64,000 nucleotides of DNA from UBA2336 sp964419145 (GTDB lineage Bacteria > Bacteroidota > Bacteroidia > Cytophagales > Cyclobacteriaceae), in contig CAYQOM010000002.1 of assembly GCA_964419145.1 (NCBI GenBank), positions 248,001 to 312,000 on the forward strand. Reading direction: 5' to 3'. Within the stretch, counting starts at the first letter, position 1. Each line of letters begins with the position of its first letter. Below the pieces are notes generated by a model. That model saw only the letters and a list, made by a program, of their open reading frames with translations. It was not told where the DNA came from and did not search any database. This document shows positions 1 through 9,800 of this stretch, piece by piece. A program made the position numbers and the translations under genes.

Positions 1-1445
1 TCGATTTGAGATTTTAATTCGTTGTAATACCGTTCGCGCTTAGCCTCATCACTCAAGGCGGCAAGCTGCTGGTCGAGTCTTGAATTATATCTGTAATCTT
101 TATCCTTCATCCAGGTTACGAACTGCTGATACTCCTCGGATGAAAGGGTGAAGTTTTTTGGATCGGGTTCGTTTTTTGTGTTGTGTGCATAACGGGTTGC
201 GTAGTCAAAGATGTAACCCAATGCATACACTGTATGTGTAACCGGGTGCAGTTCATCATGTGACACTGCGATGTCTGGTTCGATGCCACCGCCATCGTAT
301 ACGGTGCGACCATTTGTTGTTTTGAATGCAGTCTTTAATGAGTCCGGAATAGAGGCTACACTGCCGTCATCCCTGCGGTGTGTATAATCCATCACCTGAA
401 TGCAGCGACCAGTTGGAGTATAATATTTTGCTGTTGTAATTTTTACCTGTGCGTTGTATGAAAGCGGTCGGGGAACTTGCACCAAACCTTTACCGAATGA
501 TCGTTCACCCACAATGACCGCGCGATCATAGTCCTGCAGCGTGCCCGCAACAATTTCTGAAGCTGAAGCGCTACCACGATTAATCAACACGACTACGGGT
601 ATTTCCAGATCAACCGGATTATCCAACGTGGCGTAGGTGGCATTTTGATCCACGATTTTTCCTTTTGTGCTTACAACAGGCTTTCCTTTTGGTAAAAAGA
701 TGTTGCAAACATTAACCGCTTCCATTAACAGTCCGCCAGGGTTATCGCGCAAGTCAAGTACTACACCCTTCGGATTATTTTCTTTTAATTTGATAAGTGC
801 ATTGCGCACATTTTTTCCTGCCTCCGGTGTGAATTCACTCAAACGGATGTAGGCGTAGTGCTGATCCAGCATGCCGGAATAGGGCACGTTGTTCATTTTA
901 ATCTTCTCACGCTTGAATTCAAGCGTAAACGGTTCATCGCGGCCAATTCGTTTTACTGTTAGCGTTACCGGATCGCCCACCTGACCTTTCATTAAATCTC
1001 CGGCTTCCTGGCGGCTTACTTTTGCTAAATCTACCTGGTCGATTTTGAGAATTTCATCACCCACTTTTAACCCGCCTTTCTGCGCAGCAAAACCTTCCAT
1101 GATCATGGTTACCACAGTTCGGTCACCAAACTCGCGTGTAACGGCACCAATGCCACCGTACTGGCCGGTGTTCATCGTTCTGAAGTCTTCAATTTGATCT
1201 TCAGGAATGTAGTTGGTATATGGATCAAGTGATTCAAGCATGGCGTCAATGCCCGTCTTTACCAACCTGTTCGGGTTTACTTCATCTACATAATGGGCAT
1301 TTACCTCCTTAAACAAGGTGGCGAAAATGTCTAAGTTTTTGGCGATTTCGAAATAGCGATCAGCCGGTGGGGTAAACGAAAAGGCCAGAATACCCACCAA
1401 GGCAATGGCAACAGTAAATTTCAATCTCTTCTTCACAGTTTGCAT
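1..1445 (-). CDS. S41 carboxy-terminal processing peptidase, cut by window edge
   Basis: A CtpA/Tsp-like serine protease that cleaves envelope proteins near their C-termini. The ATG at 1445 opens with a basic stretch and one hydrophobic segment (about residues 9-24), so it is exported or membrane-anchored. A PDZ domain lies around residues 85-170 and the S41 domain follows. The catalytic Ser is the middle Ser of the SASASE motif (Ser294), the Lys lies in FGKG (Lys319), and an Asp sits at 305. Ser-Lys spacing of 25 matches Tsp. About 481 codons are visible and the C-terminus runs off the left edge. It diverges from the M16 peptidase gene across about 200 bases. Family assignment is firm; the physiological substrate is unknown. 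Confidence 0.95.
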   Translation of the reverse strand, partial: MQTVKKRLKFTVAIALVGILAFSFTPPADRYFEIAKNLDIFATLFKEVNAHYVDEVNPNRLVKTGIDAMLESLDPYTNYIPEDQIEDFRTMNTGQYGGIGAVTREFGDRTVVTMIMEGFAAQKGGLKVGDEILKIDQVDLAKVSRQEAGDLMKGQVGDPVTLTVKRIGRDEPFTLEFKREKIKMNNVPYSGMLDQHYAYIRLSEFTPEAGKNVRNALIKLKENNPKGVVLDLRDNPGGLLMEAVNVCNIFLPKGKPVVSTKGKIVDQNATYATLDNPVDLEIPVVVLINRGSASASEIVAGTLQDYDRAVIVGERSFGKGLVQVPRPLSYNAQVKITTAKYYTPTGRCIQVMDYTHRRDDGSVASIPDSLKTAFKTTNGRTVYDGGGIEPDIAVSHDELHPVTHTVYALGYIFDYATRYAHNTKNEPDPKNFTLSSEEYQQFVTWMKDKDYRYNSRLDQQLAALSDEAKRERYYNELKSQI

Positions 1446-1646
1446 AACTCAATTAACGTATCACAATGCAGATTTGATACACTCCTTTTAGTAACCGGAA
1501 AATTACGGATTTGAAAGGTCAGGTGTTGCCTTCATGTAGGATTAATTCGAAAGCAGAAGAAAACCCCATCAATATGTGATAAATACCTATTTTCTGCGTT
1601 ATTGAATTTCATTACTTTTCAACAACAAACTAACCCCTGATTATTT
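1446..1646. other. Divergent intergenic region
   Basis: These 201 AT-rich bases lie between the divergent S41 and M16 peptidase genes and must hold promoters for both. I see no convincing match to the Bacteroidota TTG/TAnnTTTG promoter, no strong hairpin and no RNA gene. Confidence 0.4.
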
Positions 1647-4607
1647 ATGAAAAGATTCCTCCTGATTGGTGTCCTTATCTGGACAGTTTTCGCCTGCACT
1701 GAAAAAGCCAGGTTTGAAACCAAAACCGGTGAAAGTGGTGGCTATGCGTACGAATACGTTACCAACGACCCGCTCAATGCTCGCATTTACACATTAAAAA
1801 ATGGTTTAAAGGTTTACCTGAGCCAATACAATGCAGCACCACGCATCTACACGCAAATTGCGGTAAAAGCGGGTGGTAAAAATGATCCGGCTGATGCCAC
1901 AGGTCTTGCACATTACCTGGAGCACATTATGTTCAAAGGCAGCAATGAGTTTGGTACACTGGATTGGGAAAAGGAGAAAGTGATGCTCGATAGTATTGAA
2001 AATATGTTTGAATACTACCGCACGCTAACGGATTCCATTGAACGGATTAATTATTACAAGAAGATTGATCAGTATTCAAACGAAGCAGCTAAACTGGCTA
2101 TCGCAAGCGAATATGATAAAATGATTACCGAGCTGGGCGGCCGTGGGTTAAATGCCTATACCACTGAAGATCGTACAGTTTACATCAACGACATTCCTGC
2201 CAATCAGCTTGATAATTGGTTACAAATTGAAGCAAGTCGTTTCCGCACCATCGTACCACGCTTATTCCACACCGAATTGGAGGCCGTGTATGAAGAGAAG
2301 AACGGTAGTCTGGATAATGACTACTGGAAAAGTTTTGAAGCCATGTTCGCATCTGCGTTCAAAAAACATCCATATGGTACACAAACAGTAATCGGCACGA
2401 TTGATCATTTGAAAAACCCTTCCATTACTGAGATTAAAAACTACTTCACGAAGTATTACAAGCCAAACAACGTAGCCATTTGTTTAAGTGGTGATCTGGA
2501 CTATGACAAGACGATCGCCCTAATTGATAAATATTTTTCGGACTGGGAAGCGAACGAATCATTGGAGCCGTGGAATGCGGTAATTGAAGAGCCGATAGCA
2601 GATCAGGTAAACGTTGATGTGATCGGTCCGGATGCAGAGTGGATATACCTGGCTTATCGCTTTCCGGGACGTAACGCCAAAGAGTATCAACTGCTTCGGT
2701 TAACGGATATGATTCTGGCTAACTCTAAAGCCGGACTGATTGATATCAACCTGAAACAACAGCAGCGGGTAATTGAGCCGAGCTCATTTGTGTATGATTT
2801 GAATGATTACAGCCTGCATGTATTTAATGGAAAGCCAAAGGAAGGTCAGACCCTTGACCAGGTTAGAGATCTTTTTCTGGAACAGATTGAGTTGTTAAAG
2901 AAGGGTGAATTTGATGATTGGTTGCTGGATGCAGTCGTGAATGATTTGAAGAAAAGTAAAATACGCCAGTATGAAAATAATTATGCCCGTTCCGATGAAA
3001 TGGTTATGGCCTTTACCAATAACATTTCATGGGCTGACTACATCGGTGAAATTGAGGCGCTTCGCCAGTATACCAAAGAGGATGTGGTGAAGTTTGCCAA
3101 TGAATATTATACGGATAACTATATCCTCATTAAAAAGCTTACGGGTAAGGATCCGAATACCAAGAAGGTGGTTAAGCCATCTATTACAAAAGTTGCCTTG
3201 AACAAAGAGGATAAGTCACCTTTTCATGTGGCCATTGCTAAAAAACCGGTTGAAAAGTTACAGCCTGTTTTTCTGGATTATGAAAAGGATGTGCGCAAGC
3301 TGGCGTTACGTGAAGATGTTCCGGTGTTGTACAATCAAAATAAGGAGAATGATTTGTTCAGGTTGTATTACCTGCTGGATGCCGGTACGAATAATGATCC
3401 GAGGCTTCGTGTAGCTGTTGAATACCTTGAGTTTTTAGGCACGGAAGAGCTTTCAGCTGAGGATATTAAGAAGGAGTTGTATAAGATCGGTTGCGGATTT
3501 AGTGTATCTGCATCCGAAGATCAGACCTACATCAGCCTGGAAGGACTTTCTGAGAACATGGATAAGGCCATTGCAATTATGGAGGATTTGCTTGCCAATG
3601 CCAAGGCTGACGAAGAGGCGTTGAAAAAATTGGTAGACGATATTTTTAAAAAGCGTGACGATACCAAAAAGGACAAGTATGCCATTATCTATGATGGTCT
3701 GATGAATTATGGGTTGTACGGTCCTAACTCACCGTTTACCAACGTATTGAGCAATAGCGAACTTCGTAAACTGCAAGCACAGGAGTTGGTTGATTTGATC
3801 AAAGGCTTTACTAAAATGAAACATAAGGTGTTGTATTACGGCCCGCAGTCGGAGGATGCTTTAATTGCCTCACTCAAGAAGCTTCATGAACTACCTGAGG
3901 TGCTCAATGATGTTCCGCCCGCCCGCGATTTTCAAATGGCTGATGTTACCGACCCTGCCGTGTATTGGGCGCATTACGATATGGTGCAGATGGAAGCTCT
4001 GTTCATGATTAAGGGCTCGCCCTTCGATAAGAATAAAATGCCATTAAGCCGAATGTATAATGAATACATGGGTGCTCAGGTGTTCCGCGAACTGCGGGAA
4101 GCACAGGGATTGGCGTATGGAACATTCACTTCTTATCAAACAGCTTCCAAGGCTTCAGGGTCAGATTCATTTTTCGGATACATCGGTACACAAGCCGATA
4201 AGCAAGCTGAATCCTTAAAAGCCTTATCGGATATCATTTACACCATGCCGGAAACAGAAGATGGTTTTCAGGAAGCTAAAGAAGCTGTGCTTAGTGTGAT
4301 TGAAAGTGAACGCATTGTAAAACAAAGCGTATTGTTCAATTACCTCGCGGCTGAAAAGCGCGGATTGAACTATGATATCCGGAAGGATATTTATGAGCAG
4401 GTGAAGAACATGTCGCTTGCCGACATTAAAAAGTTTCAGGAAGAGAATATCAAAAACAAAAAGTACAACCTGGTGTTGGTTGCCAGTCGTGATAATATTG
4501 ATTTGAAAGACCTGGCCAAATATGGGAAGGTGAAAGAACTTTCACTGGATGAAATTTTTGGATACGAGAAGGAGCAGAAGATAAACCTGGAATCTCCGAA
4601 TCAGTAA
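1647..4607 (+). CDS. M16 family zinc metallopeptidase, lipoprotein
   Basis: A pitrilysin/MPP-like protease, probably degrading peptides at the cell envelope. The lipobox VFAC puts the lipidated Cys at residue 17. The inverted zinc motif HYLEH is at residues 89-93, and the third zinc ligand is probably Glu217 in AVYEEKNG. The spacing between them is enlarged by a helical insertion (about residues 105-160). The 986 residues hold two M16 repeats. The second half keeps the FRELREAQGLAYG region typical of the inactive half that closes over the active site. It is a single-gene unit ending at a bidirectional hairpin. The family is certain; substrate and membrane side are inferred from the lipobox. 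Confidence 0.95.
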   Translation: MKRFLLIGVLIWTVFACTEKARFETKTGESGGYAYEYVTNDPLNARIYTLKNGLKVYLSQYNAAPRIYTQIAVKAGGKNDPADATGLAHYLEHIMFKGSNEFGTLDWEKEKVMLDSIENMFEYYRTLTDSIERINYYKKIDQYSNEAAKLAIASEYDKMITELGGRGLNAYTTEDRTVYINDIPANQLDNWLQIEASRFRTIVPRLFHTELEAVYEEKNGSLDNDYWKSFEAMFASAFKKHPYGTQTVIGTIDHLKNPSITEIKNYFTKYYKPNNVAICLSGDLDYDKTIALIDKYFSDWEANESLEPWNAVIEEPIADQVNVDVIGPDAEWIYLAYRFPGRNAKEYQLLRLTDMILANSKAGLIDINLKQQQRVIEPSSFVYDLNDYSLHVFNGKPKEGQTLDQVRDLFLEQIELLKKGEFDDWLLDAVVNDLKKSKIRQYENNYARSDEMVMAFTNNISWADYIGEIEALRQYTKEDVVKFANEYYTDNYILIKKLTGKDPNTKKVVKPSITKVALNKEDKSPFHVAIAKKPVEKLQPVFLDYEKDVRKLALREDVPVLYNQNKENDLFRLYYLLDAGTNNDPRLRVAVEYLEFLGTEELSAEDIKKELYKIGCGFSVSASEDQTYISLEGLSENMDKAIAIMEDLLANAKADEEALKKLVDDIFKKRDDTKKDKYAIIYDGLMNYGLYGPNSPFTNVLSNSELRKLQAQELVDLIKGFTKMKHKVLYYGPQSEDALIASLKKLHELPEVLNDVPPARDFQMADVTDPAVYWAHYDMVQMEALFMIKGSPFDKNKMPLSRMYNEYMGAQVFRELREAQGLAYGTFTSYQTASKASGSDSFFGYIGTQADKQAESLKALSDIIYTMPETEDGFQEAKEAVLSVIESERIVKQSVLFNYLAAEKRGLNYDIRKDIYEQVKNMSLADIKKFQEENIKNKKYNLVLVASRDNIDLKDLAKYGKVKELSLDEIFGYEKEQKINLESPNQ

Positions 4608-4644
4608 ATGTTTTTATGAATGTCCGCTTCCAATTCTAAATGTC

Positions 4645-4728
4645 CCGTCATTGCGAGCGCTAGCGAAGCAATCCCAATTTAGTATTAAGGATGAGATTGC
4701 TTCGGTCGTACCTTCCTCGCAATGACGG
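4645..4728. repeat. Palindromic dispersed-type repeat (CGTCATTGCGAG class)
   Basis: An interrupted inverted repeat. The outer arms CCGTCATTGCGAG (4645-4657) and CTCGCAATGACGG (4716-4728) match perfectly. The inner arms GAAGCAATC (4665-4673) and GATTGCTTC (4695-4703) also match. From memory this is a common intergenic element in Bacteroidota genomes. It sits between the convergent M16 and small-protein genes. Confidence 0.75.
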
Positions 4729-4773
4729 TCAATTTTTTACTCCAGGACTTTAAATGGATACTCACCAAATGTT

Positions 4774-4816
4774 TAATTGTCCTGCATCTTAAAGGTGCAG
4801 GACAATTATTTTTAAG
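4774..4816. terminator. Bidirectional hairpin terminator
   Basis: Perfect 12-bp arms, AATTGTCCTGCA (4775-4786) and TGCAGGACAATT (4796-4807), enclose a 9-base loop. T-rich sequence follows on the plus strand and A-rich sequence precedes it. It sits between two converging genes and could serve both. Confidence 0.8.
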
Positions 4817-4827
4817 ATGGGTTTTTA

Positions 4828-5052
4828 TTAAAACTTATCCGGAATCTGAATAATCCGCACCACCACTTCGTGTGGGTCACCGTCTTTATCCAGCAGGCTG
4901 AATTTCACTGACGGATTATCGCGATTGAGTTGCGTTTCCACATTTACAATCTGGTTATCCTGCAAATGCTTTTGGATTTCTTTTTGAAGAATGAACAGTG
5001 CGTTGGCAAAATCAACTTCAATGGGACTGGGGTTGTAGGTAGATGTTTTCAT
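4828..5052 (-). CDS. Small conserved-type hypothetical protein (74 aa)
   Basis: A soluble 74-residue protein with no signal peptide or membrane segment. An amphipathic helix (about residues 14-34) is followed by two or three predicted strands ending in VVVRIIQIPDKF. The frame extends 15 bases upstream to a TTG, but the ATG at 5052 is the natural start. It is about 70 bases downstream of fabH on the same strand and may be co-transcribed with it. I do not recognise a named family and assign no function. Confidence 0.65.
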   Translation of the reverse strand: MKTSTYNPSPIEVDFANALFILQKEIQKHLQDNQIVNVETQLNRDNPSVKFSLLDKDGDPHEVVVRIIQIPDKF

Positions 5053-5120
5053 CGGGGTATGGCTCAACAGATAAGGTGAGGGTTGTAAATCCTTAACCTT
5101 GAACTAAAAAAATCATTTAT

Positions 5121-6119
5121 TTACCACCGGATCAGCGCAGAGGCCCATGTAAAACCACTGCCAAATGCGGCCAAACAAATTACGTCATTTTCTTTGATTT
5201 TACCTTCTGCCCAGGCTTCACTCATGGCAATGGGTATGGAGGCCGCAGTAGTGTTCCCGTAGCGCATAATGTTGTTATACACCTGATCGTTGCTAAGCGC
5301 CATTTTCTCCTGAATGTACTGGCTGATGCGCAGGTTGGCCTGGTGGGGTACCAGCAGGGAGATGTCGTCCTTGGTCATGTTATTGGCGGCCAGGGCTTCT
5401 TTAATTACCTCCATAAAACGCACCACGGCATGTTTAAATACCTGGTTTCCATTCATAACTACCTTGTAGTGCGTGGTATCGTTAATCTGTTCCGGCTGAC
5501 GTTCTTCCCGGGGACGGCTGCTGCCCGGATCGCGCACGTAAAGCTCTTCGGCAAATCGTCCATCCGAATGTAGGTGTGTTGACAGTATACCCGGTTTATC
5601 GGAGGGCTGAAGGATAGCAGCACCCGCGCCATCGGCAAAAATTACAGCGGTGTTTCGACCACGCGTACTCAGGTCAATAGCCGTGGATTGAATTTCAGCG
5701 CCCACCACCAATATGGTTTTGTACATGCCCGTTTTAATAAACTGATCGGCAACTGAAAGGGCATAGATAAACCCGGAGCATGCATTACGCAAGTCAAGTG
5801 CACCGATGCTCTCCAGTCCTAATTCACGTTGTAGCAAAACTCCGGAGCCCGGAAAGAAATAATCTGGTGTTATGGTAGCGAAGACAATAAACTCAACATC
5901 CTTTTCCGTTAAGCCTGCTCTTTCCAAAGCCATGCGACTGGCTTTTGCGGCCATATTGGCTACGGTATCCTTGGTAGGATCAACCCACCTGCGCTCTTGT
6001 ATGCCCGTTCGTTCAACGATCCATTCATTGTTGGTATCCATTACAGTCGACAGGTAATCATTGGTAATGACCGTTTCAGGTACATGATGGCCAAGGCCCA
6101 CAATCTTAGAGTAGCGCAT
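5121..6119 (-). CDS. fabH: Beta-ketoacyl-ACP synthase III
   Basis: Condenses acyl-CoA with malonyl-ACP to start fatty-acid synthesis. The FabH triad is complete: Cys in the NACSGF motif, His in VPHQANLRI and Asn in YGNTTAAS (residues 114, 259 and 289 from the ATG used here). The 332-residue length is normal. I chose the ATG at 6119 because the protein then opens with MRYSKIVGLG, the usual FabH beginning; the frame extends two codons further to a TTG. No plsX, fabD or acpP flanks it, so it is either a stand-alone extra copy or the only copy in a scattered arrangement. Branched-chain versus acetyl preference cannot be read from the sequence. Confidence 0.93.
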   Translation of the reverse strand: MRYSKIVGLGHHVPETVITNDYLSTVMDTNNEWIVERTGIQERRWVDPTKDTVANMAAKASRMALERAGLTEKDVEFIVFATITPDYFFPGSGVLLQRELGLESIGALDLRNACSGFIYALSVADQFIKTGMYKTILVVGAEIQSTAIDLSTRGRNTAVIFADGAGAAILQPSDKPGILSTHLHSDGRFAEELYVRDPGSSRPREERQPEQINDTTHYKVVMNGNQVFKHAVVRFMEVIKEALAANNMTKDDISLLVPHQANLRISQYIQEKMALSNDQVYNNIMRYGNTTAASIPIAMSEAWAEGKIKENDVICLAAFGSGFTWASALIRW

Positions 6120-6232
6120 AAGCAATTCCGTTAAAGGGGCCGAAGTTAAGCAAATGTTAGCTAAACCTAATGGGTGTTAGGGGAATTGTTAGTGAGCAAG
6201 TTTCCGGGATGTGGGTGTTGAGATTTAAAAGT

Positions 6233-6276
6233 AAATCCCAATACCCAAGTCAGTCCGGACTTAGTTATTGGGATTT
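6233..6276 (-). terminator. Strong inverted repeat downstream of the 141-aa gene
   Basis: Perfect 11-bp arms, AAATCCCAATA (6233-6243) and TATTGGGATTT (6266-6276), enclose a second short stem AAGTC/GACTT (6247-6251 and 6258-6262). It lies 20 bases past the stop of the leftward gene ending at 6296. The tract after it on the minus strand is only weakly T-rich, so it may be a terminator or another palindromic repeat. Confidence 0.5.
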
Positions 6277-6295
6277 GAGAATGTGGAATTTTGTG

Positions 6296-6721
6296 TTACT
6301 TGTAAGCACTAAATCCTCGCTCAATAAATTCAAAGAACCCGTGCTTGAATTCTGCAAACACTTTGGCGAAAGCCGCTACCTCCTCAATAACAGCAGCATG
6401 TTCTTTAAAGTATTCAGTGTCGGATTCATTTAGTTCTTGTAGCATGGTAGCCAGTTGCTTTTCATGGTCGCGTAGTTTTTTGCGGAGGGCATCCACTAGT
6501 TCACCGTTGTAATAGGTAATCAGGTGTTGGTAATGGTCGACTTGCTTTTTGAACTCCACGTTATCCATTTTGGGTGCGTGCTGGTCGAGTAAATTCTGGA
6601 AGAAGGCGAGTTCGCGCTTCCATAATTCAGTGGCAGAGATCCACTCTACGCTTTCACGGTGCATGCCGATCAGGCTGGGCTGTAATATGTATTTTCCGGT
6701 TTGACTTGTAACGGAGATCAT
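6296..6721 (-). CDS. Hypothetical coiled-coil protein (141 aa)
   Basis: A cytoplasmic, mostly alpha-helical protein without a signal peptide. Residues 35-140 are rich in Glu, Lys, Leu and Gln with heptad-like spacing, suggesting a long helical bundle. A short N-terminal segment with strand character (ISVTSQTGKYILQPSLIG) precedes it. The ATG at 6721 is the only start. It is followed by the inverted repeat at 6233-6276. I do not recognise the family. Confidence 0.7.
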   Translation of the reverse strand: MISVTSQTGKYILQPSLIGMHRESVEWISATELWKRELAFFQNLLDQHAPKMDNVEFKKQVDHYQHLITYYNGELVDALRKKLRDHEKQLATMLQELNESDTEYFKEHAAVIEEVAAFAKVFAEFKHGFFEFIERGFSAYK

Positions 6722-6814
6722 GATTGTATGATTTAATTGGTTGAATTAAAAATGATTTTAATTCTGTTAAATCAACATGATCCCCGTCACGAAGTTATCT
6801 GATAAATGTCAGGG

Positions 6815-9800
6815 TTACTTTTCGTCAACGTTTTTGGTGTTATCGTCAGGTATTCGGTCAATCAATTTATTATATGGGTCAATTCCGGCTTTTACAGGCT
6901 TTTTATTTACCGTAAATGATAAGGTGTGTTCACCCGGAGAAAGCCAATGTTTCTTCAAATAAAGTGGCACCTTCTGTGTCATGCCTTTTTCATTCTTAAC
7001 CTCCTCATCAAAAATACCAATCTCAATCAGGTCTTTGCTTCTGCTTTCGTCAATTTCCCTACCGGTACTATCGTAGTATATCTTTTTGGTCTGTACGGTT
7101 AGGTCAACTTTAAATGTACCGTCAGGCTGCGATGTATACGCTGCTTTGGTTATGCGATTTTCATAAAGTGCAATTTTTTCAAAAGAATCCTGAAGAAAAT
7201 ACTGGAGTGAATCGGGTGTGGCTTCTTTTATATAGCTATACCATTCGTTTGAAGTAGCAAACGGTGGCTTTTGACGGAAGGCAGCTGTATCAATGAACTT
7301 TTTGAATGCACCATTAAGATTGTCCTCACCGATGTAATCCTGCAAGGCATATAGAATTAGGGAACCTTTGTCGTACCACACATACGCCCGTGAATCGTTG
7401 TTCAGTAGCGTTTCTTCGAATTTGCTTTCTGACGATCGTCCACGCAAATACCGATCGAGTGAATACTTTAAACGGTTTTGCATGCAATCTTTTCCATACG
7501 CATGCTCAAGAACCATCAAAGCTGAGTATTCAGCCATTGATTCTGATATCTGGTTCGCACCACGTGTAAAGCTTGGCGTAACCTGGTGGCCCCACCACTG
7601 GTGTGCTACTTCGTGTGCCGTTACATAGAAGGCATAATCCGTGTCGTTCGGATCGCTGAAATCAGCAGCCCATCCAAAACTTTCGGAGTAAGGCACCGTA
7701 TTGGGGAACGATTGTGCAAAACTGGCATATCGTGGAAACTCCAGTATGCGCATTTGCTTGTATTGATAGGGGCTGAAGTTTTTAGAGAAGTAATCCAACG
7801 AAGCTTTGACTGAATTTACAAAGCGGTCGAGGTTATAGGTATGAGTTGGATGGTGGAATATCTCAATATTGACCTCCTCATTATTTTCTCCCCGCCACAC
7901 ATCGCGTAGAACAGCATAACGGGCCGATGAAAAGTTGGCGAACATATCCATCTCTGAATCCATTTTGTAGTAATAGTACTTGCGACCGTTTTCTTCCCAT
8001 TCTTTTTCTAAATAGCCGGGAGCGACCGCGATCTGATCAGCAGAGGTGCTCACCGTAGCCTCAAAGGTTACATAGTCTGCATCGTTGTTGAACAACAATG
8101 TACTCAGACCAAACGGATCGTCTTGTGGAGGGGCCGTGTAGTCTTGTTTTGGTAGTCCATGTTTTTTCCGCTCTTTATCGCTTGTTACTCTACTTCCTGA
8201 ATAGCCAAAACTCGGAAATATGCCGAGGCTGAAAAATGTGCCGTTGTAGACCATCAATCGGCCAAATCCACTATTTGGAAATCCCTTATACCGTGCATCC
8301 ACTTCAATATCCATCAACAGGGTATCACCGGGTTGCATGGTTCTGGGCAATAGATAGAAATAAATAAAATGCGTTTTGTCGTCAATGACTTTTACGAGGT
8401 CTTTCCCGTTTACTTGTAATTTTTCAATCGTCATATCGCTGCCGTGTTCCAACATAAGCGAATCAATGGGCGAGTTGGTTTTGTTTACAAGTGTAAATTT
8501 CCCTGTCGCATATGCGGCACGGTCCTCCGGATAGAGATCCATTTGTATTTTCAGGTCGGTAACTTTCGGTTGTGGAAAGAATTCATATTTTATGTATTTC
8601 TTTTCAAACTCCACACCCCGTTTAATGCTTTCCTTATTGGTTAAGTATGTGTTCAGCACGCTCACATTGTAATAGATATAAGCGCCACTACCGATCCAGA
8701 TCAGGGTGAACAAAGTAAGGAAAGCAGCCGCAGTAGTTGAAAAGCGTTGCCGGGCAAGCTTAAAACGCGCCTTAAAAGCTGATTCTGATCCTCGGTTCCA
8801 GACCAAATTTCCAATGATCAGAAAGATTATGCCCAGGCTTAACCAATATATATTGAACCAGGTTAATGGTTCCAGGAAATGCCCAAAGCCATTCATATCT
8901 GAAATCCGATAGCCAGGCGTATAGCTGTAGAAGAATAGGTTGTAATCCAGTTCAGCAAAATTCCGCAAGCCAAACATGGCGATCCAGATGCCAATGGATA
9001 TCACATGCCCGATAAATTTGTTGTTTATCAGAATGTGAATGATGAAGGCAAGCATAACCAGCTGCAGGTATTCCGGTAACTCAATCAAATACAAGTCGGT
9101 GAAATACATGCCGAATTGAAAATTGAAATAGCCTTTGATGATCTGGTTGAATACCCCGCAGATCAGAATTAGGTTGACCAGCAATATGCATATCCAAACA
9201 AGCGACAAAAATTTACTGCCATAGGTAACCCAATTCGGAATGGGCAAGGCATCTGCAATGTTGGAATAGTGTACAGCTTTATCACGATGCACTACTTCAC
9301 CGGTGTAAAAAATGATAATGATGAATACAAAGATGATATAGTTAAAGTCTTTGACTTCAAGCATGTAATATGTAAGTGGGAGAGAGGGTGTGCCAAAGGT
9401 GATGTCACCAAACCAACCATCAAGAAATAAAAATAAAACACCGGCCAACAGAATGGCTATGAAATAGAAGTCTTTGGTAATGTTTCGAAACTCAAGCCAG
9501 GACAGCCTGAACATTTTTGTTGTGAAAACCGATGGTGTGAATATTTTTTTAACGAGGGGTAGATCGATTAAGGAACGTAATTTCTTTTCAACTACTTCTT
9601 CTTTTCTGATTTTTCCGGATGACACTTCCAGCAGACTCTTAAATGAAAAACGAAGGTAGGTGAGTGTAAAAATCACCAGGCTTATGCTAATCCAAAGCAA
9701 CCGGTTTATCATAAAATTCCCTTCAAACGGAATCACCAGGGTGTTCTGTTCGTAGGGTGTCCAGTATTGAGTAACGTGCTGAAATGTATTTAACGCGAAG

